This document shows, in pieces, positions 20,557 to 33,300 of a DNA stretch of 64,000 nt (position 1 is the stretch's first letter; every line of letters starts with the position of its first letter). The stretch is from Heterohyrax brucei (taxonomy: Eukaryota; Chordata; Mammalia; Hyracoidea; Procaviidae). The translations under genes were made by a program, and so were the position numbers. The stretch covers positions 25,490,001 through 25,554,000 of the forward strand of contig CM053152.1 of assembly GCA_028571685.1 (NCBI GenBank). Direction: 5' to 3'. The notes under the pieces are model-generated. The model did not search any database. It worked only from the letters and a program-made list of their open reading frames with translations, and had not been told where the DNA came from.

Positions 20557-23500
20557 TGTAAGTGTATTGCTACTCTACCCTTATTTGAGAATTTTGGATG
20601 GTGCTTGGCCCTGGGGTGATCATTATAAATGGGCAATCTCATAATACAGGACTGAGAGTAGCAGAGATGGGAAAAAAGTCTAATAATTATATTAAATGCT
20701 CCAAAAATTAACTTTGTGAATAAGACTCAGCACCTCATTTTGGTGTGTCTGAGTCTTTCTCTCAGAGCAGAGCATAAATAGAAACAATAACACATCAGTG
20801 AAAACATAGTTCAGGTTATTCGAAGACCCAGTTAATTGCAATTTTGCTGTATTTCCACACAGCCCCATTTTCCTTACCATAACTCTGTAAATTACTAGAG
20901 TGGACTATTTCATGCACAATTTATTGCAGAGACAGGCAGTATTTATCAGTTCCTTCATGGCAAAGAAGAATCATCTGCTTGAAGGCCATCACTCACGCTG
21001 CTGTCAGCAGAGTGGTGAAGAGCTGAATAATAAAAGAGCCCTGCAAATACTAGCTGTGTGATAACTTCATGAATTTAAGAATTAGAAGACTTCCACAAAT
21101 GGGGTGGGGGGTACCCAACCCTTTCGCGGAATACCCAAGATAAGATAGAGTCCACATCTTGGCTCATCCATCATTGTTCAGAATTAGCTTTCACACACTT
21201 GACCTTCACCATTACTCCTTTTGTCAAGTCTGGGTGTCAACACAAAAGAAATCGGTTCATGCATGAAAGTACTGAATGTGCATCTGATCACACTTCTTTC
21301 AGGCGCTTACCTTCTCACAGTAAGGGATCAATTAAAACCAAATAGAGCAGATTTCTCTGGATATCTGGGTCGGGGATGTGGAATGCCATGGTTTGGGCAA
21401 AGAAGCATTTAACCGGAGGAGAGAGGCGCTCCTGGCCCGAGCACAAACAGGCCAGGCATGTATGTCATAAGCTGCGGGATATAAACACATTCAGCCCTGG
21501 ACACAAAAGGACAAGGACACAAGAGACCGTCTGTCATGTCATTACCTGAATATCTGGTTGTATTATTTATAAACCAACTTGCAGCAGATGTTGTCTTTTT
21601 TAACACAAATTCTCCTTCCAGGGCATTATGCACGAAGCCTAATTGTAAATGCCTATATTGTTTCTTTCCCCTACTGATTTATTGTTCTATAGACATCTAC
21701 ATGGGAACACAGTGTGGAACTGTGCTGTTTTCTCTATTAATTATTTTCACTCTTTGATTACTAATTTCAGAAGACAAACTTTTCACTGTTGACCTCCTCG
21801 GGAGTGGATGGTTTTACAACGAGACTGTATTAGGGAAATGAGTCCCCAGTGAAAGCAGAAGGGCATGAAAACCTTGTGTCTTATTTACATTAACCCAAAC
21901 ACAAGTTTCCCCGTAATTTTCCCTCTTAGATCTTTATCTACCGGTGAAAGAAAAGTCATATGCTCAGGAGCAACAATTCTGCTGGAGTTATTTTATAATA
22001 CTGGGATTACTGTTTTGGACTCAACATGTTTTTTAAAAAAGATTTCTCTGTTAAGGATGAATAGGGAACTTACACACATTTCTGTGCCAGATATAAAACT
22101 ACTGCGCACCATGCCTGGTATACAATAGGTCCTCAGAAATAAGAAACTGTCATTCAAATTCAGAATTTTACGTGATTTCCAGAGTAATTTTTCAATATAC
22201 AGAGTAAAAATCTAGGAGACAGGTTAGAATTTATTTCCAATTTTCAATGCTTTTGTTGTGCCAGGGAATTCAGTTGGCCCTTTTGTCCAGACGCTAATCT
22301 ATGTGTTGGGATACACCGCCACCACCAGCCCACGTTGCCCACAAGGAAAAAATTCCAATCCTGGCCTGGAGCACCCAGGGAGATAGCCCTTTCTACCTAC
22401 CCATCTCGCCTCTTCACAAGCCAGGATTGAAATGCAGAAGCTAGCAGCCGCTAGCACTGTTGTCCTGAGTGCTAGCTTGGAGACAGGGACAGAGATTATA
22501 AGATAAGCTTTTGTATCTATTTCACATGACTCAGAAAGATCTAGAGAGATCTACTGACTCAAGTCTTGATCCTGTGCAGCAATCCCTTCTACCCCTTCTC
22601 ACTTGAATGACCATCAGGCTTCTGAAGGGACCCTCCAGGAACGGGAAACATGCTCACTCATGGAATAGCAGCTTATTCTATTTCATGAGAGTTCTAATAC
22701 TTTGCAAATCTTAAATTATATCAAAGTTCTGTCCGGGTGCAGGGGTTAAGGAAGAGGGTGTTTTTCATCCATTGGTTATACCCGCTTTCTAGATCCACAC
22801 AGAGGGAGCTTAGTCATTCTTCCATATGACAGACATGGACTTATCTGACAAGATTGAGCAGGGCTATCGTACCATACTTCCTTCCTAGGCACAGAAAAAT
22901 AATCACTTTTGACACATCTTGCCTTGTCATTCTCTACTTCGTCAAGGGTGGGCAGATGGTCCTCCTAGGCTGGGGAAGATTCTGTAGGTGAGACTGGTTG
23001 AGGAAGGCAGTGCTGTTCATCACTGGGAGGAAGAGTCAACCAGAGATTAGCATGTATGGAACTCCCATGTTCAAGAAAAAGCTCAAGTAGATGGATCATA
23101 CTGATGCTCGGTTTTGCTCAAACTGACCTTCTTTATACTGTCTTATACTGGACTGATAGTCCCAAGAGTCCTGTGTCTAGAATGTCCTTCCACGTACTAA
23201 AGATTTGACTTTGCAGGCCTGCTTCAGTTCTCAGAGATAGGCAAAGGTTCAAAAAGGGACAGAAAGACTTCATTTATAAGAGGTCTAAAGGCATTACCTC
23301 TTCACTGCCTTACTTCTCACCTGCCTTTGAGAATGGGGATATACAGGTGGAAAATACTTATTCTCAGGGCTCCAGTGTTGTCATTATAATCATGATTAGT
23401 TTATTGTTCCAAGGCCCCTTGTTACGACCAAATGTACAAAACACCATATATATGCATGTTCATAGTATGTTTATATACACACTTACGTGTGTATACATGT

Positions 23501-23863
23501 ATATGCGTGTGTGTGTCTGAGTTTCACAGTCCACCCCAAGCAAGAAGCAACTTTCTTATACAAGGAGACAACTGTGACTTCCCTGCTATCCACTTGGTGT
23601 GATAAGTTCTTCAATCATTTACCCAACATCTAGTTTCTGCTACATGTGTGAAAACATCGCTAAAAATGTATCTTCTGTCCCTGGCCCTAGTAGGCTCTTT
23701 CATTCACAAAGTTTATTATGAAAATCTTAGATACTGCCATCTTATTTTAGCTAAAGAATGGATAAAGTCCAAAAGGAGCTCCAAAATTTTAAACTACTTG
23801 TCTGTGAGTAAAGCAATTGCTTATTATTCTCATCACACATTTTTTAAGCACTCTGATTCTGAA
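20557..23863. other. Mostly single-copy non-coding sequence
   Basis: About 3.3 kb almost free of recognisable repeats, which stands out in so repeat-rich a window. A short MIR/L2-like 3' tail (accatgcctggtatacaataggtcctcag) may lie near 22105-22135, and a TG-rich microsatellite is at 23476-23516. No exon with supported homology was found; the frames here are 60-90 codons and unconvincing. Conservation would be the deciding test. Confidence 0.5.
23476..23516. repeat. Degenerate TG/TA microsatellite
   Basis: Alternating purine-pyrimidine tract mixing tgtgta, atgcgtg and gtgtgtgt words. Confidence 0.75.
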
Positions 23864-24037
23864 ATAATTATAGATTCACAGGAGATGCAGTGACAATCCA
23901 GACAAGTTCCAGGTACTCTTTTCTCAGTTTCTCCCAGTGGTAACATCTTACATAATTTTAGCACAATCTCAAAACCAGGACACTGACGTTAATACAACCT
24001 ACAAACCTTATTTAGGTTTTTACAGGCATTCATTTGA
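23864..24037 (-). mobile_element. Old L1 (L1M-type) 3' fragment
   Basis: Words typical of antisense L1M 3' ends appear in order: ataattatagattcacagg, cccagtggtaacatctta, accaggacactgacg, tacaacctacaaaccttattta. The strand is inferred from that pattern. It may resume weakly at 24244-24329 after the AfroSINE. Confidence 0.65.
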
Positions 24038-24243
24038 GTTGCTGGGTGGGAAAACAGATAGCATACTTGGCTGCTAACTAAAAAGTTGGTGGTTCAAGTC
24101 CACCCAGAAATATCTTGAATGAAAGTTCTGCCAATCTATTTTCAGAAAATGAGCTATTGGAAACCTCGTGGAGCATAGTTCTACTCTGACCCACATGGGG
24201 TCTCCATGAGTTGGAAGAGTTGGAATCAATTAGATGGCAACTG
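24038..24243 (+). repeat. AfroSINE, long form, inserted in L1M
   Basis: Sense copy with head (gcatacttggctgctaac, gttcaagtcc), long-form middle and 3' end (ccatgagttggaa ... gatggcaac). A short duplication of ttggaagag/ttggaatca lies in the tail. Confidence 0.8.
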
Positions 24244-24329
24244 TTAAACAGTAATTTGTGTGACCACATAATTTCAGATTGTCTAATATGTAGAACATTT
24301 ATCATGATGTTACTTACTAGTCCCATAGT

Positions 24330-25264
24330 GAGGATTTTTGTTTTCTTGGTTTGAGATATAACCTTCAGTACTGAAGACTGTGGTCTTGGATCTTCACCAG
24401 TAAGTGTTTCAAATCCTCTTCACTTCCAGCAAGCAAAGTTGTGTCATCTGTATAACGCAGGTTGTTAATCAGTCTTCCTCCAATCTTTATGCCACTTTCT
24501 TCCTAGTAGAGTCCAGCTTCTTGGACTATTTGCTCAGCATATAGATTGAAAAGACATGGTGAAAAGAAACAAGCTTGATGCCCACCATTCCTACTTTAGA
24601 CCGTGCAGGATCCCATTCCCATTGTTCTATTCAAATCACTGCCTCTACAGCTTTATGAGCACAGTTGAGTGTCCTAAAATTTCCATTACCCACAATATTA
24701 TCCATAATTTGTTATGATTCACACATAAGCAAATCATGAAAAATGAAGAAAGATTGAGGTTGTAAAGGATTGTATTTTACTTGGTTCCACAATCAGTTCC
24801 TAGGGGAGTGCAGTCAAGAAAGCAAAAGATGCATTGCATTTGGGAAAATTTGCTCCAAACAACCTCTGTAAAGTGTTTAAAAGTCAAGATGTCACCTTGC
24901 AGACTAAGGTGCACCTGACCCAATCCATGGGTTTGGGTAAATAAGGAAGACAGAAGGAGAATTGATGCAGTTGAACTGTAGTGTTGGAGGAGAACACTGA
25001 ATGTACCACGGCAAGACTGCATCTAACACTCTCTGGGCTATTGTCAGGAGGGATCAATCCCTGGAGAGGGACATCATGCTTGGCAAAATAGAGGCTCAGT
25101 GAAAAATAGGAAAACCCTCAGCGACGTGGATTGACACAGCAGTTGCATCAATGGGCTTACACATAAAAACGATTGCGGGCATGGTGCAGGACCCGGCGGG
25201 GTTTTATTCTGTTGTGCAAGTGTTGCTGTGAGTCAGAACTGACTTGATGACACCTAACAACAAT
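24330..25264. mobile_element. RTE-B with 5' inversion (twin-priming structure)
   Basis: The right half (about 24748-25264) is sense RTE ending with the standard tail (gtgagtcagaactgac ... cacctaacaacaa). The left half (about 24330-24745) is antisense and represents the stretch normally upstream of it, from the aaaatcctcac-type segment back to the motif A area. About 35 bp at the junction are missing. This head-to-head arrangement is the known product of twin priming. The element is 5'-truncated and has no open RT frame. Confidence 0.88.
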
Positions 25265-25459
25265 GACAATATTCAGAACACGGTGTAAGATTTCTGCACA
25301 GTGTCTTGGAAGAACTTACTTAAAACTTTCAGACGGTATCTTTCTCCCAAGGGTGCAGTCATAGTGGCTTCCTAATTGGGTTAGGTCTCCCAAGAGCTCA
25401 GAGTCAGCGCAGTTTCTGTCTCACGTTTTTTCTCTTTCTTTTTTTGTTCTCAAGGATAT

Positions 25460-25630
25460 GGAAACTCTGGTGGTACAGCAGTTACGTGCTATGGCTGTTA
25501 ATCAAAAGGTTGGCAGTTCAGATCCACCAGGTCCTCTTTGGAAACTCTATCGGACAGTTCTACTCTGTCCTACAGGGTAGCTATGAGTCAAAATTGACTC
25601 CACGGCAGTGAGTTTGGCTTTTGGTTTGGC
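25460..25630 (+). repeat. AfroSINE, short form
   Basis: Sense copy from ggaaactctggtggtacagc to gcagtgagtttggcttttgg, with the middle deletion (caggtcctctttggaaac) and a GTTTGG-rich tail. Confidence 0.92.
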
Positions 25631-26539
25631 TCAAGGACACGGGAAATTAGAGCCTTGATGTCTGGCAGGGATGATGGAGCTAAGGATGTAGTACTTGGAG
25701 ATGTTTATTAAAACTTACGGTTAGGTTCAGTGTAGGGGAGGGTGTATGCAAAGCAAACAGGCTCCACCCAGAGTCTGAGAAGAAGTTAGGGCAAGAGCAA
25801 CATACCAAGAATGAGTGATGCGGCCGAGGGGCCACTCTGTGACAGGCACACGTTTATTACTCCGGCTCGGGCCCGAACAGAGACTTAGTCACCCTCCCAG
25901 AAAGGCAGACCATACATCACCTTTCCAGCACTTTGAGTGTGAGCTTTCTGCTTGCCAAACTCCTAAAGTTGGGGCAATCTTAGGAAGGTCTCAGGCACTG
26001 GGCGAGGAGACAGACCTAGAAATGGGGGTAGGGAGTCTTCCCCGTCAAAACCTACTTCAATTGATCAGCCAGCCTCTGAATAGCTGCTTTTGACATCTCA
26101 GTGGGTTGTGAGGGAGGTGTGGTCATCACAAATGAAACAGACCACAGGGAGTGGAGAAGACCTCGGCAGGGGCCCCAATCAATTACGAAAAACAGAGAGA
26201 GGGTCCGCAGAAAATGAGTGAAGGAGGCAGATGCACGCTGGCACTCGCGGTACCGCAGGACACCAAAGGAGAAGCTGGGGGATTTTCAGCTTCACAGAGG
26301 ACGGGGTGATTGTTCTCTTTCATCAGTTGTTGCCCTCGGAAAACAAAACAGAAACCAGAAGGGAAGCATTGCCCATGGAAAAAAAAAAAAAAATTACATC
26401 CAGAGGCTGAAAAAGATGAAATAAGAAGAATGGAATTCTGCTTTTCTGACATAATTTAAACAGGACTGAATGCCCAGAGGGCCTAGGCACTATTTTATGT
26501 GTTTCGGGGAGGTTGGTACCTCCCAGAGGGGAAGTGAAA
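25631..26539. other. No gene or repeat recognised
   Basis: GC-richer non-coding stretch with a 15-base A run near 26377. The 92-codon plus-strand frame at 25815-26093 and overlapping frames at 26183-26452 have no recognisable similarity. Confidence 0.5.
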
Positions 26540-26640
26540 TGGGAGATGAATATTATTAATCATCCCTATTTGCTGTACGTTAGGAAACCGAAGTAAAGTG
26601 GGAATGAGTGATTTTACCTCCAAACTCACATGCTGAGGCG
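26540..26640 (-). repeat. MIR SINE fossil
   Basis: An antisense MIR pattern is visible: aatattattaatcatccctattt, then ggaaaccgaagt, then gattttacctccaaactcac. Confidence 0.55.
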
Positions 26641-26954
26641 GCCACCTAGGGATGACAAACAAAAGCTTGATGCCTCCCAGAGCGGAGAAACCACGGAGGG
26701 CTGGCGAGGTTCAGGCGGCTAGAAGCGACAATGCCCAGGAATCTGACATACCACGGGCCAGAGGCTGGTGTCTCCTACATGAAAGACTCTATATATGTGG
26801 TCCAAGACTCCCAGCTGTTCACCTGCTTGGTCCAGCCTGGCTTCCGTTCACTTACAGAGACAAAAGGAATTGGACTGGTCTTGAACCTGTGACAGACAGA
26901 ACATTCTTGTTGATCAAATTAAGGTTATAAAGAACAGACTAAAATACCAGGCTC
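26641..26954. other. No gene or repeat recognised
   Basis: Short non-repetitive stretch. The 92-codon frame at 26652-26930 shows no recognisable domain. Confidence 0.4.
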
Positions 26955-27045
26955 ACTAAGACAGAAGTTTTTGTCTGTCTAGTTCACCTCTGTATCTCTA
27001 GGACCTAGAACAGCACTAGGGACTCAATCTATATTTGTGGAATGT
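26955..27045 (+). mobile_element. L2 LINE 3' end fossil
   Basis: Typical L2 3' terminal words: ttttgtctgtctagttcacc, then tgtatctctaggacctag, then gggactcaatctatatttgtgg. Confidence 0.65.
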
Positions 27046-27090
27046 GGGAATAGATCACGCTGATGACTTTCTCAGTGCTGAGCATGGTAA

Positions 27091-27260
27091 TGGAAACCCT
27101 GGTTGCTTAGTGGTTCAGTGCTACGGCTCCTAACCAAAAGCTCAACAGTTCAAATCCTCCAGACACTCCTTGGAAACTCTATGTGGACAGTTATACTCTG
27201 TTACAGGGTCCTGATAAGTCAGAATCGACTCGATGACGGCAGGTTTGGTTTTCATTTTGG
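27091..27260 (+). repeat. AfroSINE, short form
   Basis: Sense copy from tggaaaccctggttgc to gcaggtttggttttc. The middle deletion is present (gacactccttggaaac), and two CpGs are kept in the tail (gaatcgactcgatg). Confidence 0.92.
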
Positions 27261-29134
27261 AGCATGGTAACAGGTAACAGGAAAAGAGAGAGAAGTAAGT
27301 CAGTAGCTCCCCAAAAAGGTCTTTGACAAGCTAATAGGTGTCCTCAAGAGGCCCAGGAAATTGAGGCATTTATTTTGCCCAAATTAATGCGGGAAATGCT
27401 AAGTTCACTTTATTTTGGAAGCATTTCTCTTAGCTCTTAAGAAAACGCCATTTGTGAGTTTCCAAGAGGCAGATAGGCTTGCATTCCTGTACAGGTAAAA
27501 GAGACTGCAGGACCCTCTCCTTATCCAATCCACACCTTTGGAATGTTTATTGGAACTAGTGTTTATTCCTCGGAAAACAGCATGATTCCCGCCCTCCTAG
27601 TTCACAATCTCTTTGTGTCCACTTCCATTCAATTATGCCAACCAGTAATTCAGTCTTCTTGCTCATTGGTATTGCACATGATTAGGGTCAGTAAATTATG
27701 GCTACTGGTAATTTCACATCGAGGTATTTTGCTCATTACAGGTCCTACATAGTGCCTACTGGGTACTCATCGGCCGCTAGTGCGCACCCTTTGGAATCCT
27801 CCACTGGGAAGCCTGGGCCACACAGGTAGAAGTAAATGTAACCTCCCAACTTAATACCTGCGGCCAAAATAGGGTTCACGTGCCTGAAGCCATTCCTCTT
27901 AGTAATGCTGACCCAGTAACACAAAGTCTAAATCTGCTACCACCCTCATCATAGACACAGAGCTGAATAACAAAAGAAAAATGCTCCTTCAACCCCACAG
28001 CCAGAATATACCCTCACAAGCAGAGCGCAGAATTGCCAACGTTTGGGCAGTCACAGAGCCCCTAATTTCTGCTGTGTGTCGTCTCTGGCAGTGGACTCTA
28101 CCTGTGCCATACCCTGAATAAATCACCAGTGCCCTTCCTGAAGGGAGTTAATTGCATTTGGAAACACTCCAGGCACTGTGGTTTGTCTGGTCGAAGATGT
28201 GGGCAAGGGTAGGGTAGCATATGCACCCACTTTCATGAAATACACGTTAAGAATAACGGTGCTTATGTCACCTAATTTATAATGGATACCACACACACTC
28301 CTCCCTGTGTTCCTTCCCCGGTAAAGAATGTGAGGGGAAGCATGGCAGTATTTTTCTTTCAGGTATAACAGTCTGTCAGTATCAAATTCTCTCAGTCAGT
28401 GGGGAGCATATAGTGTTGATTTACTGAAAATCTGGGATTATGTCTGCTCCGTGGTGAGTGTAGATTTAAGAGAGGAAAGGTAAGGGGTCTCCAAAAGGTG
28501 AAGAAAAACACAAATGAAAGCTAGCAAGCAAAAAATAGCTTGACAGTTAAGACACAGTGCAGCCACCGTCAAAATCTTCTGGAAAGAAAAGCCCAGAAAT
28601 GAACACACACATACACACAGGCACGCAGACACACAAAGCAACTCCTATGTGCTGCAAGGGTTGCAACCTTTCCAATTAACCCGTCTCTCTTCCGGGCATT
28701 ACGATGTGTCAGTGAAGACCAGCACGGGCTTAAAGACTGTCATGTTTCATGCTAGAGAGAAATCAAGACAACACATACAAAGTTTTGTTTCAGTTTTTAA
28801 GAGCTGGCTTTAAAAAAAGATTTGTGAGATGTAAAGAGGGAATTCTTCCCTTCAAGAGCTCTTTGACACTGACTGCGTCCCCGGACCCTTTTGTCACCAA
28901 TATTTTATTTATCCTGATCATATCCCTCATCTCTTGTTCTTTCTCCCCTTTGCCTCAAAATAACTGTGACCTGGCATTACTTTACCCAGAAACAGTCCCT
29001 AGAAGCCACTCATAGTTCCTGCTTTTTCCCTTCTTTAACTTTTTTGTCAGTTTTGACATGGAATACAATGAATAGTACTAAAACGGGGGTGGGGGGATAA
29101 CTGTGACAAGGCCTAAGAGCTTTGTTTAATAATC
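27261..29134. other. Mostly single-copy non-coding sequence
   Basis: About 1.9 kb without a named repeat, apart from a degenerate AC tract at about 28598-28636. Frames up to 88 codons lack recognisable similarity. A poly-G-rich word (acgggggtggggggat) lies near 29083. Confidence 0.5.
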
Positions 29135-29440
29135 ATTTCATTTTTATTATTGTTGTTGAAAATGTGCACAGTAGAACACAACCAACCCCACAGTTTCTAC
29201 ATGTACAGTTTGGTGACATTGATTACATTCTCCAAGTTGTGCAACTATTCTCACTTCCTTTTCCAAATTGTTCCTTCACATTAGCATAAATTCCCTCCCT
29301 GCCAACTAAACTTCCTCTCTAACCTTTCAAGTTGTTCTTGTTAGTATGATCCCTTATTGGTAGTTTTTGAAAAGAGCACAATGCTCAAGGCAGACATTCT
29401 TTGCTAACTAACCTAAACTGTTTGGTTTAAAGAAGACTAA
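29135..29440 (-). mobile_element. L1 3' UTR-like fragment
   Basis: The order ttgttgaaaatgtgcacag, tttctacatgtacagtttgg, tgacattgattacattctcc, caagttgtgcaac resembles the antisense 3' region of an L1M-like element. It is more diverged than L1-A to L1-D. The strand and family are tentative. Confidence 0.55.
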
Positions 29441-29725
29441 GAGCTTTTTAAAAGGATTTTGATGCATTTCCCTCCTCCGGGGTGGGGCTTTGGGCAAAAG
29501 CTGGTGAACTTAATGTGGGCAATGGTTACTTAGAAGCCAAGGTGAGTCCCGTTGGTGATCCTAACTCCTACTTCTTCCTCACTCTACCATCCCCAGGAGG
29601 TACCCTGTGGACTTGAAGACAGCGGGCAGGGGAGTATGGATGCTTCCTGGGTCCCAGCAGTGTCGTCGTGGGCCACAACAAGGATCTAATTAGAAGAGCA
29701 AGGGCTGAGAGCAACAACAGGTAGA

Positions 29726-30093
29726 TTGTCTTTGTTAGTTGCTGTACAGTCACCTCCGACTCGCAGCGAGTCCGTGTACAATGGGATGAAATGTTGCATA
29801 GCCTGGCATTATATGCATAATCACTGGTACGTGTGAGTCCATTGTTGGGGGCCACTCTGTATTTTGGTGACTTCTAGCCTTGGAGGTTCATCTTATTCTA
29901 CCATACTGGACAATATTCCGTTGGAATCATTAGGATTTTCATTGGCTAATTTTCGGAAGTAAATCTCTAGGTTTTCCTAGTCTGTCTTAATCTGGATGCG
30001 CTGCTGAAATCTGTCCACTGTGAATGACCCTGCTAGTGTCTGAAATACAGTGGCGCAACTTTATACATCATAGCAACACGAAAGCTACCACAG
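29726..30093 (-). mobile_element. Composite SINE/RTE-derived repeat, family not named
   Basis: It begins with words close to the inverted RTE/AfroSINE tail (ccgactcgcagcg) followed by a body unlike AfroSINE (gtacaatgggatgaaatg, gccactctgtattttgg, cattggctaattttcgg, tagtctgtcttaatctgg). I recognise the body as a recurrent afrotherian repeat but cannot name it. A low-copy check against a paenungulate repeat library would settle it. Confidence 0.5.
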
Positions 30094-30099
30094 AACAGG

Positions 30100-30302
30100 C
30101 AGATTGAAAACAGAAAAAGTTCTTATCAAGTTGATTCCAGCTCATAGTGATTCAGTGTGTTTCAGAGTAGAACTGTGCTCCATAAATCACCAGGAAGCAG
30201 GCTGCCTGGTCTTTCTTTGGAAGTGTCTCCAGGTGGATCAAATCACCAGCCTTCATTTACTAAAGGAGTACATTAGTCATCTGTGCTACCCAGGGACTGC
30301 TG
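30100..30302 (-). repeat. AfroSINE, long form
   Basis: Antisense copy from gaaaacagaaaaagttc to gtgctacccagggac, with a diverged long-form middle (ggaagcaggctgcctggtc). It lies next to the composite repeat. Confidence 0.8.
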
Positions 30303-33300
30303 GAACAGGCCAGCAGAAGGGGTCAAGCATATGTGGAGGTCCCTCACAGCTAGAGAGTTGAGGGAGGTCCGGGATGGGCAGGGGTCATATTCAGCAGCCT
30401 AGGCTGCAGAGGCCACCAAGAGACATGGCACCGCTGAATGTTCCAGAACCGGAAAAATGAGATGAGGTAGAAGAAGAAAAAGAAGGGGAAAGAGGGGCAC
30501 AGAACAGTATAGAATAGGCTTCTGGCTTCTTCTGGAGAAAGTAATTTTGGACAAAGATGTAGACCTATCGAGTTGTTACAGAAATGCCACTTTATCTTTT
30601 TAGTTTTTAATCGTAAACTCTTAATCTTCATACTTGGCATTCAAAAGCTATTTTGCTAAGTGGATACTTTGTAATTCTCCAAGGCAGCAAACATGGCTCA
30701 GAAGTTTGGACAGGGTTTTGCTCCAAGAGTCTGAGAGACTAGCCCCTGAGTCAAGTTTCCCAAGTCCGCCTGGGAGGGATAACTCTACTTTATTTCTGTT
30801 GTCCTCCGGTGATGGTTCACAATTATCCTCTCATTCTTTAAAGTGTCCTGGTTTTGACAATAAATTTATGGTCAGCCAAGGAGGAAAAATGGGGGCTTCT
30901 TTTAATAGGACTACGAGGCACTCCCTTTGTTGAGAACAAAAACTTTCTGAAAAGAAAGCCAAAGAAACTCCAAGCCAAGTCTAACTCCTCCAAGAGTCCT
31001 TCTCTCCCTTGGAGACAAGAGCAGTCAGACCTGCAAAAAGGCCCATTTGCAGACACTTGGGCCTTATTTTGACACTATCTCTTTCAGGGGGTTGAGGGTA
31101 GAGGGACACATGGACACAGCTACTCCGTGGCACAAGAAACTGGTTGTGAGGACTGTCGTTCCAAAACAGTGTGACATGACAAGTGTAACAGTGAAGCCCC
31201 ATTAAGAGAACCCCAGCAACGCGAGCCACTGAGAGAGTACGGGCTTTCAGCTCCAAGGGGCCCTTTAAAAATTTCGTCTTAAGGGCGTCCTTCACTTTAC
31301 TGTCACAACCCAGGGAGAATGCTGGAGACCATGAAAGCAAGCAACGGGCAAGTCCTCTCAGATTCTTCCTGAACTGCACATTGCAACAAAGCCTACCTTT
31401 TTTACATTTCAAAAGAGGCTGCTTTCTCTTTAAAAAGTAAGAGCTACTAGGTCTGATGCTGCTGCCTTTATCAACCATGAAGTTCCCAGCAAGGTGCTGT
31501 TAGAGCCTGATTAAACCTCATACCAACCTGTGTCCCCCGTGGTAACCCAGAGACAGCCACTGAGATGGGAGCGCCGATTCTGTTTAATTGCCCCTGTTCT
31601 CTGTGATGGCCAGATTTCTTGTCTCTCAAGGTCTGGGATGGAAACCCATGTAATCAGATGAACTATGGGGTAGTGGGGGGCTTGACAGATCTGAAATGTG
31701 AACATGGAGATGGCATTGTGCTTGCTCTTCAGCAGCTTCTGAACCTCCCGTAGTAAAATACGATCTGCCGTTGGACAGTGTAGGGCTTGCCAAAAGCCCG
31801 TTTTCTAATGAAGCACTAACTATTATTAGATCAGTCCAAAATAAGGAAAACAGTTTCCATGTGCGTATGTGTACATGTATGTGTGCGTGTTTGTGTGTCT
31901 GTATACAGAGGGAGAGAAAAACGTATCCAAAGACAGACACACAGTGGCAGTGAGACTTTTGTTTGGTTTTGCCTTTTTGTTTTGGTATCTCTGTCTTTGG
32001 ATTCCTGCTATTTTTTGCATTTATAGGATAATAATAACTTATATTTACTCAGTGCCATCTCCAAGGAATTCAGATGCTGAAAATATCTGGTTTATTCTCC
32101 TTCTTTTACAATAAATGGAGAAATAGATATTGGTGTGTTACCATATTCTTTCATTTCCTAGAGAGGAAAAACAAGGGTCCGGCCAAGCCAGTGACCAGCA
32201 AGAATTAGAACCATCAAGTCCACTTCAGTCTGCATCATGTTTCTTCTCCAAAGGCAGGAAGAAAATGGACAAGATGCACTAACAAGCCCAGGGTCCTTGG
32301 ATTCCCCGACAAACCTCCCTTCCTTCTGGAAAGGGATCAAAAGCTAACACACTGCCATAGCAGACAGAGGCGACTTGAACAGCACTATGGAGCAACAGTT
32401 CTTGACCTTCCAGCCTTCAGCTTCTTTTTAGAAACTGCCTCCCCCGCCCCACCTCCCACCACCAACTTTTTGCTCCTAAAGATTTTAACTTTTGAAACAA
32501 AGTTGGTAATGAGGCTCTAATAACAGATGGAGATGCACTAATCATACCCCTGCCTCTCTGGGATGGCTCTGACATCCCCCCTTCTAGACATAGTATTCAT
32601 TGTTAGCACACCAACTTGCAGCATTTCCAGCCAAATCAAAGAATTTTTCCTGATTCCTTCTGCAGCTTTAGTCTGAGTAAATATGTAATTTCCATTAGGC
32701 TTTTTGAAATATGTAAAATATATAGACTCCCATTACTACCTTCTAGGACCTCTGGGCATTTGGAGACACTTTCCTGGGAATCACTCCTATGCCCAAAATG
32801 AGTTTGAAGATGAAAATTATTGCTAAGTGGAAAGAAACTGTTGATGTAACAAGATATTTAACAGCAAAATTTTTCCCACCTGGATTGGTCAGGGCCTAGC
32901 AACCAAGAAAGGGATGTTTTCAAAACAAAAGTAAGTATTAAAGCAAAGTGTGTAAAAGGAAGACAGGAGGCAGAAGAGGGAAGTATGTTAGCTTAGAAGG
33001 GAGTAAGGTTCTATTGTGTTAAGCTGTTTCCCCTGAAACGACATTTCTATTCATCAGGGGAATATTCTGCTACCCTCAACTTTATTAGGTTTTTGGCAAC
33101 TACCACAAGGGGATCCAAAGAAAGGCAGGTTATAATTACATAACTGGCATGCATAGCGTGATAGAAATAAAGGAAGCTGCACACAATTTTTTCACTAATT
33201 AGTGTATTTTTTCCTCAGTACAATAAGGAAGGAAATTGTAAATGTGTTATCAGGCAGATCTCTTAGTTTTCCAAGAATAATGACTATTCTTTTTCCAACT

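Noticed and set aside
30981..31478. 165-codon minus-strand frame
   Set aside because: No family resemblance, no splice-site context, and overlapping frames on both strands. Treated as chance.
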